64,000 nt of DNA from Jeotgalibacillus terrae (GTDB lineage: Bacteria; Bacillota; Bacilli; Bacillales; Jeotgalibacillaceae): positions 285,500 through 349,499 of the forward strand of contig NZ_JAFBDK010000001.1 in NCBI RefSeq assembly GCF_016908195.1. Reading direction: 5' to 3'. Positions within the stretch are counted from its first letter, which is position 1. Each line of letters begins with the position of its first letter. A model generated the notes under the pieces. That model searched no databases. It was given only the letters and a program-made list of their open reading frames with translations, and was not told the origin of the DNA. Position numbers and translations under genes: made by a program. Shown piece by piece: positions 16,444-23,950 of the stretch.

Positions 16444-16483
16444 TTGCAGATTTCTATAATTTCACTATAATTCTTTTCTGCAA
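16444..16483. promoter_or_regulatory. Palindromic region upstream of the late operon, candidate regulator binding site
   Basis: TTGCAGA (16444-16450) and TCTGCAA (16477-16483) are a perfect inverted repeat. Between them lies a direct repeat, CTATAATTTCA then CTATAATTCTT (16454-16475). It sits just after the late regulator gene and before the terminator and late genes. A binding site for the ArpU-type regulator is a reasonable inference; no definite late promoter was identified. Confidence 0.45.
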
Positions 16484-16494
16484 TACATACCTAA

Positions 16495-16917
16495 TCATTT
16501 TTTTCCCGTCAGTAAACTGTCAGTATATACATTGACAAATTTGATTCTTTTAATTACTTCAGCATGTTTTTTATATATATGACTAGAGCTGTATCCAAGA
16601 TCATGAGCTATGGTCTCCAAAGTCATGCCGTCCACATACTTGAGCTTAAGTATTTGGTGTTCTAATCCCCGGAAACTATCAATTAATTGCAGTAAACTTT
16701 TCATATCTTCCTGCTTACATTCCAGCTCGTTTTTAATTTGTTCTATCACTTCTTCCAACCTTGCGCCATTCGAATCAGCAGCTAGTTTTACATTTGATAG
16801 ATCACCTTCTACCCAACGCTTCAATTCTAGTTCCGATCTTTCAAGGTTGAATTCCAGAAAAGCAATTTCATCCTCTAATTTTTGATAGTCCTTTAACCAT
16901 TCAAACAGTTTGACCAC
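16495..16917 (-). CDS. Late transcription regulator, ArpU/sigma-70 region-4-like
   Basis: A 140-residue protein of the type that activates late genes in Gram-positive phages. The N-terminal two thirds is a long coiled coil (residues about 10-75). The C-terminal HTH (MTLETIAHDLGYSSSHIYKK) resembles region 4 of sigma-70. The start is GTG at 16917. Position at the end of the early block and directly before the packaging genes supports the role. A palindromic region lies just downstream and may be its target. Confidence 0.8.
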   Translation of the reverse strand: MVKLFEWLKDYQKLEDEIAFLEFNLERSELELKRWVEGDLSNVKLAADSNGARLEEVIEQIKNELECKQEDMKSLLQLIDSFRGLEHQILKLKYVDGMTLETIAHDLGYSSSHIYKKHAEVIKRIKFVNVYTDSLLTGKK

Positions 16918-16936
16918 CCACTCAATATAATATTTG

Positions 16937-17155
16937 TTATTGAAATAAGCGCGCTCTCTTTCTCTTTGCTAACAGCCGCTCCACATCATGAAGCTTTTTC
17001 CACCCATTCAATCTGGAAACAGTTGTTTTCCCTATGTCTGCAATCTGTCTATCAAGATACTTTCGCTCTTTTAAATCAATGTACTGAGCAACTGTGAGCT
17101 TCACATCATCAAAGTTAGGACTTAAAGCTTTTGTGTCACTGTTCTTGTATCTCAT
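16937..17155 (-). CDS. Small HTH protein (72 aa)
   Basis: ATG 17155 has GGAGGA 8 nt upstream, so the longer frame to 17221 is rejected. The protein MRYKNSDTKALSPNFDD continues with VKLTVAQYIDLKERKYLDRQ and IADIGKTTVSRLNGW, a resolvase/sigma-like HTH (helix, turn, recognition helix ending SRLNGW). Such small HTH proteins occur before late regulators in Bacillus phages; a DNA-binding role is inferred. Confidence 0.65.
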   Translation of the reverse strand: MRYKNSDTKALSPNFDDVKLTVAQYIDLKERKYLDRQIADIGKTTVSRLNGWKKLHDVERLLAKRKRARLFQ

Positions 17156-17297
17156 GCAGCAGTTCCTCCAATGCTTCAGCAATGATTTCTTCTTTATGAG
17201 AATCAGTCCCGCTCCTGGCATTGATCTCGATCATTGCTTTGTTGTGTACAATCTTTTCTTCGATATGTTCAACAATTTCTTCAAGAGTGATATTCAA
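17136..17297 (-). CDS. Small coupled phage protein (53 aa)
   Basis: TTG 17297 to TGA 17136 encodes 53 residues (starting MNITLEEIVEHIEEKIVHN). GGGAGGG lies 7 nt upstream and the start overlaps the previous stop as TTGA, a clear coupling. The protein is helical and acidic, ending AEALEELLHEIQEQ. It overlaps the HTH gene start by 20 nt. No family is recognised. Confidence 0.65.
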   Translation of the reverse strand: MNITLEEIVEHIEEKIVHNKAMIEINARSGTDSHKEEIIAEALEELLHEIQEQ

Positions 17298-17467
17298 TTG
17301 GTAGCCCTCCCGTTATCAAAGATCATCAGACAGCCTACACCATAGCCATGAGGTTTAATGTCACTGGCAGCCTTCCATCCTCTATCTTCATGCTTTGCTA
17401 TCAGGCTCTTTAACTTCGATTCAGTCAACGAGTATACGAGTTTCTTCAGCGGTCTGTGGTTCTTCAT
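17294..17467 (-). CDS. Small phage protein (57 aa)
   Basis: ATG 17467 to TGA 17294 encodes 57 residues (starting MKNHRPLKKLVYSLTESKLK, then IKPHGYGVGCLMIFDNG near the end). GAGGAG lies 8 nt upstream. It overlaps the upstream 107-aa gene by 47 nt in another frame. The basic N terminus and compact C-terminal beta segment are of unknown function. Confidence 0.6.
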   Translation of the reverse strand: MKNHRPLKKLVYSLTESKLKSLIAKHEDRGWKAASDIKPHGYGVGCLMIFDNGRATN

Positions 17468-17744
17468 GTGTGAAGCTCCTCTCTTTTACTGCAGCTATGA
17501 TCTCTCTTTTAGCATTAAGAAGGATCTCAAGCATCTCAGCAAGGTTCTCAGCGTCACTTACTTTTATTTGATGATCCAGTAGCGCCGTACAAGCCCGCTC
17601 ATAGTTTGGATAGTAACCTACAAATCGGGTGATATACTGACCTTGGAGCGGCTCTCCTGATTCATCTGTTTTCTGCACCTGTTGCTCAAGCTTAAAATTG
17701 AGCGGGTCAGTCGTTATTAGGTACTCACCTATTTTCAGTTTCAT
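17421..17744 (-). CDS. Early phage protein, function unknown (107 aa)
   Basis: A 107-residue protein starting MKLKIGEYLITTDPLNFKLE. A short beta domain (YITRFVGYYPNYERACTALL) is followed by a helix (DAENLAEMLEILLNAKREII). It resembles small Gram-positive phage proteins that accompany replication or HTH genes but no function is assigned. ATG 17744 overlaps the stop of the 36-aa gene as ATGA. Confidence 0.6.
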   Translation of the reverse strand: MKLKIGEYLITTDPLNFKLEQQVQKTDESGEPLQGQYITRFVGYYPNYERACTALLDHQIKVSDAENLAEMLEILLNAKREIIAAVKERSFTHEEPQTAEETRILVD

Positions 17745-17851
17745 ATGATCGGTTCCTTTTCATCGATTATTTCATGATGCACTTTTGCACAGATCGGGCA
17801 GACATCTTCACCCTGCGGAACAAAGTCGCCGCATAGAACGCATTGATCCAT
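17741..17851 (-). CDS. Tiny zinc-ribbon protein (36 aa)
   Basis: ATG 17851 to TGA 17741 encodes 36 residues starting MDQCVLCGDFVPQGEDVCPI, with CxxC and CxxC (QCVLCGD and VCPICAK), so a zinc-binding fold is likely. GGGAGC lies upstream. It overlaps the next gene start as ATGA. Function is unknown; such tiny ribbons sometimes accompany methyltransferase or recombination genes. Confidence 0.6.
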   Translation of the reverse strand: MDQCVLCGDFVPQGEDVCPICAKVHHEIIDEKEPII

Positions 17852-17865
17852 GAGCCTGCTCCCTT

Positions 17866-19113
17866 CTAATTAGATACTGCATATCGTGTTTCAATCGAAC
17901 ACATTTCTGGCAGGTTCGCTCTGACCAGTGCGTTTGCAAATGGTGGAGGAACTGAATTACCTACCCTGGCAACCTGCGCTGATTTCGGGTACCTCTTGCC
18001 TTTATAGTCTTTATCAATGATGTAATCTATCGGGAATCCTTGTGCCTTGAATAATTCGTGTGGCTGAAGCATTCTCATGCCTATGTCAGTGATCTGATAG
18101 TTTTCACCTTTAACTGTGATTAAGCCAAATCGGTCTTTTGTAGGTATCGTATGAAGTGGCTTTACAATACTCTGTCCGATCCCCTGACCGTAGTATTTAG
18201 TCAGAAATGCGCTGACTAATCCGAATCTGTTTGCTGTTGGTATAGTCGGCACTGGCTGTCTGATATCACTCGCCCTGGTCTCTTTCCCCTGATGAGTGTA
18301 ATAATGCTGCAGGAAGTGCGCTTTACCTTTAAAGATGTATGGATGATCAGTGTCTAAAACGAATTTCTTGAGTCCTCTTTTAATCCTGAGCATTGTATTA
18401 TCACTCAAAGGCTTGTCCCGCTCATAGATACTTGGTGCAGCTAGTGACCAGTCAATCACTTCAGCAGCAGTTCTATATGGCTTTTTCAATCCTAATTGCA
18501 CGTTTATATCGTTTGGATCAGTGTGAGTAGCTTCCGGCCATGTAATTGACCGACCGTCACATCGAGCGATTAAGAACAGCCTCTTTCGGGTAGTAGGCGC
18601 TCCGTAATCACATGCCTTTAATACTTTGAACTCCACTTCATATCCGTGTTGCTTAAATGCTTTGACAAATGACTGAAACGTTTTGCCTTTCTTATCCGGG
18701 TCCGGTTGATCACCCTTCAGTGGTCCCCAGTCCTGGAACTCTTCTACATTCTCAAGAATGATAACTCGCGGCCTTACCGTAGCAGCCCACCTGACACCGA
18801 TCCAAGCAAGCCCTCTGATGGTCTTATCAACCGGCTTACCGCCTTTCGCCTTGCTGAAGTGTTTACAGTCCGGGGAAAGCCAGCACAAGCCGACCTTCCT
18901 ACCCTTGACTACTTCACGCGGATCAACATCCCATACAGACTCACAATAATGCTCAGTGTGCGGATGGTTTGCTTTATGCATAGCAATGGCATCTGGGTCA
19001 TGATTGATTGCAACATCTACATTCAATCCAGTGGCCATTTCAATACCAGTACTTGCACCACCGCCGCCGGCAAAGTTATCTACAATGATTTCTCTGAATA
19101 GATCTAATTGCAT
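17866..19113 (-). CDS. DNA C5-cytosine methyltransferase, orphan phage type
   Basis: A 415-residue C5-cytosine methyltransferase with the motifs in order. Motif I is FAGGGGASTGIEMA (residues 14-27). Motif IV is LSPDCKHFSKAKGG (catalytic Cys about residue 82). Motif VI is LENVEEF near 120, motif VIII is TRKRLFLIARCDG near 178, and motif X is RVGNSVPPPFANALV near 388. Motif IV reads PDC where the usual is PCQ, a known variant in phage enzymes. No cognate endonuclease gene is adjacent, so it is an orphan enzyme that may protect phage DNA or mark it. GGGAGC precedes ATG 19113. Confidence 0.93.
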   Translation of the reverse strand: MQLDLFREIIVDNFAGGGGASTGIEMATGLNVDVAINHDPDAIAMHKANHPHTEHYCESVWDVDPREVVKGRKVGLCWLSPDCKHFSKAKGGKPVDKTIRGLAWIGVRWAATVRPRVIILENVEEFQDWGPLKGDQPDPDKKGKTFQSFVKAFKQHGYEVEFKVLKACDYGAPTTRKRLFLIARCDGRSITWPEATHTDPNDINVQLGLKKPYRTAAEVIDWSLAAPSIYERDKPLSDNTMLRIKRGLKKFVLDTDHPYIFKGKAHFLQHYYTHQGKETRASDIRQPVPTIPTANRFGLVSAFLTKYYGQGIGQSIVKPLHTIPTKDRFGLITVKGENYQITDIGMRMLQPHELFKAQGFPIDYIIDKDYKGKRYPKSAQVARVGNSVPPPFANALVRANLPEMCSIETRYAVSN

Positions 19114-19157
19114 GTATCAGGCTCCCTTCTACGACGTTTAATGTTCGGATAACGACA

Positions 19158-19397
19158 TTAACCATTGTCTAAGATTGAATGTATTTTCCAATAAGAGTCA
19201 TTCATTAAATTGTTATCTTCCAATGTCATCAAAGCCAATTTAACAGCTTTCTCATATATTTCTAATTTATTCTGAGACTTGTAATACGCATCAACATTTA
19301 GGTTTGCTAATTCCTTGTAATGATTTACTTCTTTCTGTAATCGCTGAACCTCTTCAAATAAATCTACATTAATTTCATCTTGGCTCATTTGCCCCAT
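19158..19397 (-). CDS. Small coiled-coil phage protein (79 aa)
   Basis: A 79-residue protein starting MGQMSQDEINVDLFEEVQRL. Residues 13-50 form a coiled coil (EEVQRLQKEVNHYKELANLN). AAGGAGTG lies upstream of ATG 19397. It is typical of the small accessory proteins in phage early regions. No function is assigned. Confidence 0.55.
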   Translation of the reverse strand: MGQMSQDEINVDLFEEVQRLQKEVNHYKELANLNVDAYYKSQNKLEIYEKAVKLALMTLEDNNLMNDSYWKIHSILDNG

Positions 19398-19444
19398 CCA
19401 ATTTCACTCCTTTTAATTACGACACATCTTGTGTCAGATCCGAT

Positions 19445-19633
19445 TCATTTGTAGCTGGCCCAATCCCACTCTTGCTCACTTCTTTTTTTCTCATCATTAC
19501 GACCTTTGTTGTAACCTGAAATTAAAAGCTTGATATTTTCACCTTCAGTATCTTTCTCAATAAATTTCTGAGCCTCTTCAAATCTAAAGCCCATCCGATC
19601 AATTAAAAACTTCATTGAGTCATTTGCATTCAT
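19445..19633 (-). CDS. Small phage protein (62 aa)
   Basis: ATG 19633 overlaps the upstream zinc-ribbon stop as ATGA, so I prefer it to the longer frame to 19675. The protein starts MNANDSMKFLIDRMGFRFEE, is helical and charged (AQKFIEKDTEGENIKLLISG), and ends SEQEWDWASYK. Function is unknown. Confidence 0.55.
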   Translation of the reverse strand: MNANDSMKFLIDRMGFRFEEAQKFIEKDTEGENIKLLISGYNKGRNDEKKRSEQEWDWASYK

Positions 19634-19821
19634 ATCATTACTCGCTCCCTTTGGTGGTTCGGTGCTGCCTTCCACTTAAAGTCAACCAGGTCCCCTTTAC
19701 GGTTATACGTCATTGACCCTTTGGAGCGGCAGTCGCTGCACCTATAATCATTTCTTGTATAGTAAGTTCTCTTGATGTCTTTTACTTTTGTCATGTCACA
19801 CTTACAATCAACACACTGCAT
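19630..19821 (-). CDS. Zinc-ribbon protein (63 aa)
   Basis: A 63-residue protein with an N-terminal CVDCKC pair and a second pair in YRCSDCRSKG, giving a four-Cys zinc ribbon, then a basic tail. The start abuts the RecU stop. A nucleic-acid-binding role is inferred. It is followed by a coupled small gene. Confidence 0.6.
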   Translation of the reverse strand: MQCVDCKCDMTKVKDIKRTYYTRNDYRCSDCRSKGSMTYNRKGDLVDFKWKAAPNHQRERVMI

Positions 19822-20340
19822 TTATTTTCTTTCCTCCATTGCTGCAGGAAGCCAATCAATCGTTAACCCGCTCCCTGGCTTTATTAAAATTGCATGATCC
19901 CTGAATATCTGTAGCGGAATGCTTTTAGCTCCACCGGCTACTGCTGCCTGCCAGCGCTCTTTTAGCACATCATGAGGTAATAGATATGTCTCATTCATTG
20001 AAGTGAAGCAGACTATCAGGAAGGCTTTACCGCCTTGATTCTCCCACCGGTCAAAGTATGCTACCTGATGATCGTGAACGTTATGGAGCGGGAAGTTTGT
20101 TTTAATCGCTGTCTCCTTTGCGTCAAAACAAACTGGCAGCTTCCCGATCAATCCGATATAGTCAGGCGCACCTTTCGCTTTATAAAAGCCGCTCATGATC
20201 CGCTGTTGCTCTTTCAACGTCACTGTGACTTCTGGGAACTGTTTGATGATCTCCGCTTTACCTGACTGCTGATATTTGATGTTTGCCATATCGATATAAG
20301 TTTCTAACATCTTGCCCCGCTTACCTTGGCTTGATCTCAT
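19822..20340 (-). CDS. recU: Holliday junction resolvase RecU-like
   Basis: A 172-residue protein from ATG 20340 (AGGATGG 8 nt upstream) resembling the RecU/Hje-type resolvase. Segments: SQGKRGKMLETYIDMANIKY (N-terminal helix), KAKGAPDYIGLIGKLPVCFD with AKETAIKTNFPLHNVHDHQV (nuclease core with D and the E-x-K pair), and GGKAFLIVCFTSMNETYLLP. It cuts four-way junctions made in replication and recombination. It follows the helicase module, where phage resolvases commonly lie. Confidence 0.85.
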   Translation of the reverse strand: MRSSQGKRGKMLETYIDMANIKYQQSGKAEIIKQFPEVTVTLKEQQRIMSGFYKAKGAPDYIGLIGKLPVCFDAKETAIKTNFPLHNVHDHQVAYFDRWENQGGKAFLIVCFTSMNETYLLPHDVLKERWQAAVAGGAKSIPLQIFRDHAILIKPGSGLTIDWLPAAMEERK

Positions 20341-20587
20341 CCTGAGCACCATCCTTTTTAAACAATTCGTAGAGCGGCCATTCTGGATCATTTCGCTTAT
20401 CCTTCAAATATTCATTCAGCAAGGTGTTCATCTTCGGTTGATTCTTCGGTAGCATGTACTTATTTAGCTTGCCAACGTGATCTTTCATACGGAGAGTCCG
20501 CTTTTCATTGACCACGAAGTCAATTAAGAGCGCCAGGGCTTTATGCTTTTTTCTGATTGCTCCCTCAAACAGCACACTAATTGGCAT
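20321..20587 (-). CDS. Early phage protein (88 aa), function unknown
   Basis: ATG 20587 has AAGGTTGG upstream and gives 88 residues starting MPISVLFEGAIRKKHKALAL. It is highly basic and helical (LLIDFVVNEKRTLRMKDHVG, then PKNQPKMNTLLNEYL). It overlaps the helicase gene by 11 nt and RecU by 20 nt. A DNA-binding accessory role is possible but unproven. Confidence 0.6.
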   Translation of the reverse strand: MPISVLFEGAIRKKHKALALLIDFVVNEKRTLRMKDHVGKLNKYMLPKNQPKMNTLLNEYLKDKRNDPEWPLYELFKKDGAQDEIKPR

Positions 20588-21908
20588 GATCCAACCTTCT
20601 TTCAAGATTCACGAATTTATTCATTTCCTTGATGAATGCCATGCTGACAGTACCCACTGGACCGTTACGCTGTTTCGCAACAATGAACTCAACAATGTTT
20701 TGATTCTCGCTCTCTTTATCGTAGTAATCATCACGGTAAAGAAATGCAATCACATCTGCGTTTTGCTCTACTTCGCCAGAGTCTCTCAGATCACTCATCA
20801 TCGGGCGTTTATCCTGCCTTGATTCCACGCCGCGTGATAGTTGAGACAGCAGCACGATTGAGACATCCAGTTCTTTAGCGATCATCTTTAGGTCCCTTGT
20901 GATCGAACCAACCTCTGCATTACGATTTGGCTCGCGCTTATCTGACTTCATCAGCTGCAGGTGATCAATCACAACAACCAATTTCCGATCTGGGTGTAAT
21001 TTCTTTAGCTGCTTCAGATCCGCCCGTATGTATCCCGGGGTGCAGTGTGAAAGGTCGTGATAATACATATCTTTTTTGCCCAGTTCGCCCATTGCATAAG
21101 TGATCCTGCTCCAATCCTCATCTGCTACATGTCCCGCTCTCAATCTCTGAGCGTCGATTCTTGCTGTAGCTACAAGCTGACGTTCAACCAGGCTTCGGTT
21201 TGTAGTTTCAAGAGAATATACAACCGGAATGGCGTTACTGGCGTTTGTAATCCCTGTGGCGAAGTTAAGTGCCAGGGCTGTTTTCCCCATACTCGGACGA
21301 GCGGCTATGATTGCAAGCTCAGTCGTGTGCAGGCCGTTTAAGATTCTATCGACATCAGCAAAGCCAGTTCTGATCCCTGTTACTTCTTCAAGCTGATTGG
21401 ATCTCTTTTCAATGTCGTCAAATACTTCGACAAGCACTTCTCCAATCGTCCTGCGCTTGTTATCTTCAACAGAATCAATATTGTTCAGCTTATCTGTAAT
21501 TGCCATGACCTCTGACAAGTCTCGCTGCTCAGTGGCGATCTGTCTGAGCTTGTCTGATAGGCTGAGTAATTCCCGGTACTGAAACTTTTCGAATACGAGT
21601 TTCTCTTTATATTTCAAACTATCAACGGCTGTTGTAGGTGAAAAGTTCATCAACTTCAGTAGACCTGATATATTGCCTGCATTTTCAAGCTCATTCATTT
21701 TTCTGAGCTGTTCAGCGATCGTTGTTAGTTCAATTGGCTGATTGGCTTCTTTCATGACATTCAATGCTTTGAACATGGTGCGGGTCTTATGCTGATAAAA
21801 GTGGTCTGGCTTAATACTCATTTCATCCAGTAGTTCAGGCTTCTGCATCAGTGCACTGATTATGTCGTATTCTGCTTCCTGGTTAAACGGCTGTTGTAGG
21901 TTATCCAC
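20577..21908 (-). CDS. dnaB: Replicative DNA helicase, DnaB/G40P-like
   Basis: A 443-residue DnaB-family hexameric helicase. An N-terminal domain (residues 8-100, with EYDIISALMQKPELL) and a RecA-like C-terminal domain are clear. The latter has Walker A AARPSMGKTALALNFA near residue 200, Walker B LVVVIDHLQLMKSD and a LSQLSRGVESRQDKRPMMSD segment. It unwinds the phage origin and the fork. It overlaps the loader gene by 8 nt; together with the DnaD-like initiator they form a complete SPP1-type replication module. Confidence 0.95.
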   Translation of the reverse strand: MDNLQQPFNQEAEYDIISALMQKPELLDEMSIKPDHFYQHKTRTMFKALNVMKEANQPIELTTIAEQLRKMNELENAGNISGLLKLMNFSPTTAVDSLKYKEKLVFEKFQYRELLSLSDKLRQIATEQRDLSEVMAITDKLNNIDSVEDNKRRTIGEVLVEVFDDIEKRSNQLEEVTGIRTGFADVDRILNGLHTTELAIIAARPSMGKTALALNFATGITNASNAIPVVYSLETTNRSLVERQLVATARIDAQRLRAGHVADEDWSRITYAMGELGKKDMYYHDLSHCTPGYIRADLKQLKKLHPDRKLVVVIDHLQLMKSDKREPNRNAEVGSITRDLKMIAKELDVSIVLLSQLSRGVESRQDKRPMMSDLRDSGEVEQNADVIAFLYRDDYYDKESENQNIVEFIVAKQRNGPVGTVSMAFIKEMNKFVNLERRLDHAN

Positions 21909-22251
21909 GAATACCGAGCTCCTCTCTAATTTTCATGAGCGCTTCAAGCCGGGCCGGATGATTACCTGTAGCAGCCTGTGCACCTTCAGCAATTTTTTGA
22001 TTGATATAGTCTTTTGTTTCGTTAAGCCCGGGCACGTTTAATGTCGCTCCGGAAGGTTTAACCCTGATGTCTGCGATGGTTGGAGGGAATCGGTTATCAA
22101 GCATGTATTCATCAAGTGCCCGTTCAGTTGGTTTAAAGTCCTGATCTTTCAGCAGCCGGTGCCATTGATCAAGTTTTATTTGATCCCAGTTGAATGATGG
22201 ATATACACTGGCGATTGATTCAAAGATTTGTAATACCTCTCGTTTAGTCAT
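21901..22251 (-). CDS. Helicase loader, SPP1 G39P-like
   Basis: A 116-residue protein of the G39P family that loads and at the same time inhibits G40P-like helicase until the origin is reached. It starts MTKREVLQIFESIASVYPSF and has an FKPTERALDEYMLDNRFPPTIADIR segment (in parts). The C terminus is a flexible helix (HPARLEALMKIREELGIRG). The order initiator, loader, helicase is that of SPP1. It overlaps both neighbours by 8 nt, showing coupled expression. Confidence 0.85.
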   Translation of the reverse strand: MTKREVLQIFESIASVYPSFNWDQIKLDQWHRLLKDQDFKPTERALDEYMLDNRFPPTIADIRVKPSGATLNVPGLNETKDYINQKIAEGAQAATGNHPARLEALMKIREELGIRG

Positions 22252-23044
22252 CGAGATTCAAGTCCTCCTCTCCTGGCCTTTTTGTTTGATGTGTCTTTGC
22301 ACCATTATTGGAGCGGCTGTTTTTAAACTCGACATCCAGCGCCTGAACATCTTCAATCGTCCGAACGTTTCTAACCGACCACTCAAGCAGTATGCTTTTG
22401 ATATAGCCCCATGAGCGTTTGTTTGCTTCAAGTGCCTTCTTTATGGCTTCAATCACCAGTTGCGGGGACAAGTCATCAATCCAGTTCAAAATATCGGTCA
22501 TTAAGTAAGGTGATGCCGGACCAATGTTTTGTTCGTAGAACCGAATTGGGTTTTGATCTTCATGTTTTGGTTTTTGGTTTTCAGGGTTTTCTTTTTCAGG
22601 CTCAGCCTGCTCATTATTATTATTAAAATCTAATGAAGTAATCTTATGGTTATTGTGAGTGTCAATTTGACCCGTGGAGAGGTCATTTTGACCTGTCGAG
22701 GGGTCATTTTGGTCTCTCGTCAGATCATTCAACTTTTGATAATCGATGCGGTACCATTTGGTCTTATCAATCTTGATTTTGTTATAGTGATCTGCGGTGA
22801 TCAGCACACCTTTATTTTCAAGGTTCTTGATGACTCTTTTCACCGTACTGGCAGACCAAAACGGAAACTCTTTGTGCCACTGATCAATTTTTTTATACAC
22901 CCACTTATGACCGTCCCGCTCATTGTTGCTGTGCTGTAGCCAGTAGTGGAGCTGCTGCGTGAATATCGCCTCGTTAAGGCCGAGCTTCACCGCAAGGGTA
23001 GGAAGCACCTGAAGAGGTGCCTCATAGATTAAAAGTTTTGACAT
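22244..23044 (-). CDS. Replication initiator with winged helix and DnaD-like domain
   Basis: A 266-residue protein. Residues 15-95 form a winged-helix DNA-binding domain (IFTQQLHYWLQHSNNERDG, then WSASTVKRVIKNLENKGVLI). Residues 110-160 are an Asp/Asn/Glu-rich linker with a repeat-like NDPSTGQNDLSTGQID. Residues 165-225 resemble the DnaD/DnaB_2 domain (YEQNIGPASPYLMTDILNWI, then ANKRSWGYIKSILLEW). It is the expected origin-binding initiator. No iteron-like repeats stand out elsewhere, so an origin inside this gene is possible. Confidence 0.85.
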   Translation of the reverse strand: MSKLLIYEAPLQVLPTLAVKLGLNEAIFTQQLHYWLQHSNNERDGHKWVYKKIDQWHKEFPFWSASTVKRVIKNLENKGVLITADHYNKIKIDKTKWYRIDYQKLNDLTRDQNDPSTGQNDLSTGQIDTHNNHKITSLDFNNNNEQAEPEKENPENQKPKHEDQNPIRFYEQNIGPASPYLMTDILNWIDDLSPQLVIEAIKKALEANKRSWGYIKSILLEWSVRNVRTIEDVQALDVEFKNSRSNNGAKTHQTKRPGEEDLNLDD

Positions 23045-23059
23045 GTTGAATCCCCCTGT

Positions 23060-23827
23060 TTACTCTATAGCGCTCTGCTGAAGAAATTTATTGATAAAAT
23101 ACTGCTGACCTTTGCCAGTTACTTTTGTGGTTTTATTAATCGTCACATGGCCGTCAGAGTGCGTGACCGCTGTCTCTTTGATGCGGAACAATCCGAGATC
23201 CATCGCTTTTTGTGTTGGGCTATTGAAATTAGCACCGCGTTTCTTGATCAGATAACCTTGATCTCGTAGCAGGCTGAACAGTCTATTTTGCCCTGTATCG
23301 AATCCATTTTGCTTTAGCAGCTTAGCCAGGTCTCCGATCAGAATGCTGCCATTTGAAGCGCTGACTGCATCAGCAAATAATCCTTTTGGTTGTAGCACAG
23401 CAATTTTTTCGTTCTGCTCTCTGACTGTTTTTAATGTCGACTTAAACATTAACTGCGTCTGTTCATCCGCATGCGGTAGATAGGTCTGGATAAACATATC
23501 TTCATTCGATACGTACCCGCCGGTCTTACGAATTGAAGGCAGCACTTCAGATGTTATCCATTTTCTGAAACGTTTAGCTGATGGCTTACGGCTCTCAAGA
23601 ATCACGTCATAAAGACCATCTTCATTTACAAACACTGCCTCTTGAGTCCCACCAGCTGTTTGAAGGGGGTGATTTAAAATCACGTCCTTCTCTAAGCGCC
23701 TTTTGACACCTGCAACCTGACCAAGACCGAGAATCTCACACAAGTCTTTCAGTACAAAATAAGGTTCACCTTGGCGATCCATCACCCGAACTCGTTGATC
23801 CTCAAAAAGCTTTGTTATCTGATTCAT
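23060..23827 (-). CDS. Antirepressor, BRO-N plus KilAC
   Basis: A 255-residue antirepressor. Residues 1-110 are a BRO-N domain (VLKDLCEILGLGQVAGVKRR, then LYDVILESRKPSAKRFRKW and VLPSIRKTGGY). Residues 130-250 are a KilAC domain (ILIGDLAKLLKQNGFDTGQN, then RLFSLLRDQGYLIKKRG, ending TKVTGKGQQYFINKF). Family members antagonise the CI-type repressor or other control proteins, so it should promote induction. GGGAGG precedes ATG 23827. Two hairpins lie in its leader (see features and findings). Confidence 0.93.
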   Translation of the reverse strand: MNQITKLFEDQRVRVMDRQGEPYFVLKDLCEILGLGQVAGVKRRLEKDVILNHPLQTAGGTQEAVFVNEDGLYDVILESRKPSAKRFRKWITSEVLPSIRKTGGYVSNEDMFIQTYLPHADEQTQLMFKSTLKTVREQNEKIAVLQPKGLFADAVSASNGSILIGDLAKLLKQNGFDTGQNRLFSLLRDQGYLIKKRGANFNSPTQKAMDLGLFRIKETAVTHSDGHVTINKTTKVTGKGQQYFINKFLQQSAIE

Positions 23828-23864
23828 CTATCTGACCTCCCGATAAAGTAGTTGTCAAAAAGCA

Positions 23865-23911
23865 GGGTTTCTGATAGCATGAACTCAAATATGTTTTGAC
23901 TATCGAAACCC
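23865..23911. promoter_or_regulatory. Hairpin in the antirepressor leader
   Basis: GGGTTTC (23865-23871) plus GATAG (23873-23877) pair with CTATC (23900-23904) plus GAAACCC (23905-23911), a 12-bp stem with one bulged base and a 22-nt loop. It lies in the leader of the antirepressor mRNA (minus strand). The same region on the plus strand has TTGTCA (23852-23857), a 17-bp spacer and TAGCAT (23875-23880), a possible promoter. Confidence 0.5.
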
Positions 23912-23914
23912 CCA

Positions 23915-23950
23915 GAGCTCATCAGTTCCCGCTGATGAGCTCATTTTTTA
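23915..23950 (+). terminator. Hairpin plus T-tract (plus strand) within the antirepressor leader
   Basis: GAGCTCATCAG (23915-23925) and CTGATGAGCTC (23932-23942) form an 11-bp perfect stem, followed on the plus strand by ATTTTTTATT. This is an intrinsic terminator for plus-strand RNA; the minus strand has no T-run after the stem. It implies a rightward transcript ending here, antisense to the antirepressor leader. Confidence 0.6.

Noticed and set aside
17094..17582. Plus-strand frames in the small-ORF chain
   Set aside because: They are complements of the coupled minus-strand ORFs, with no ribosome sites.
23820..23860. TTGACA in the leader just before the antirepressor as a promoter
   Set aside because: On the minus strand it lies only about 20 nt before the start codon, so it cannot be a -35 for this gene.
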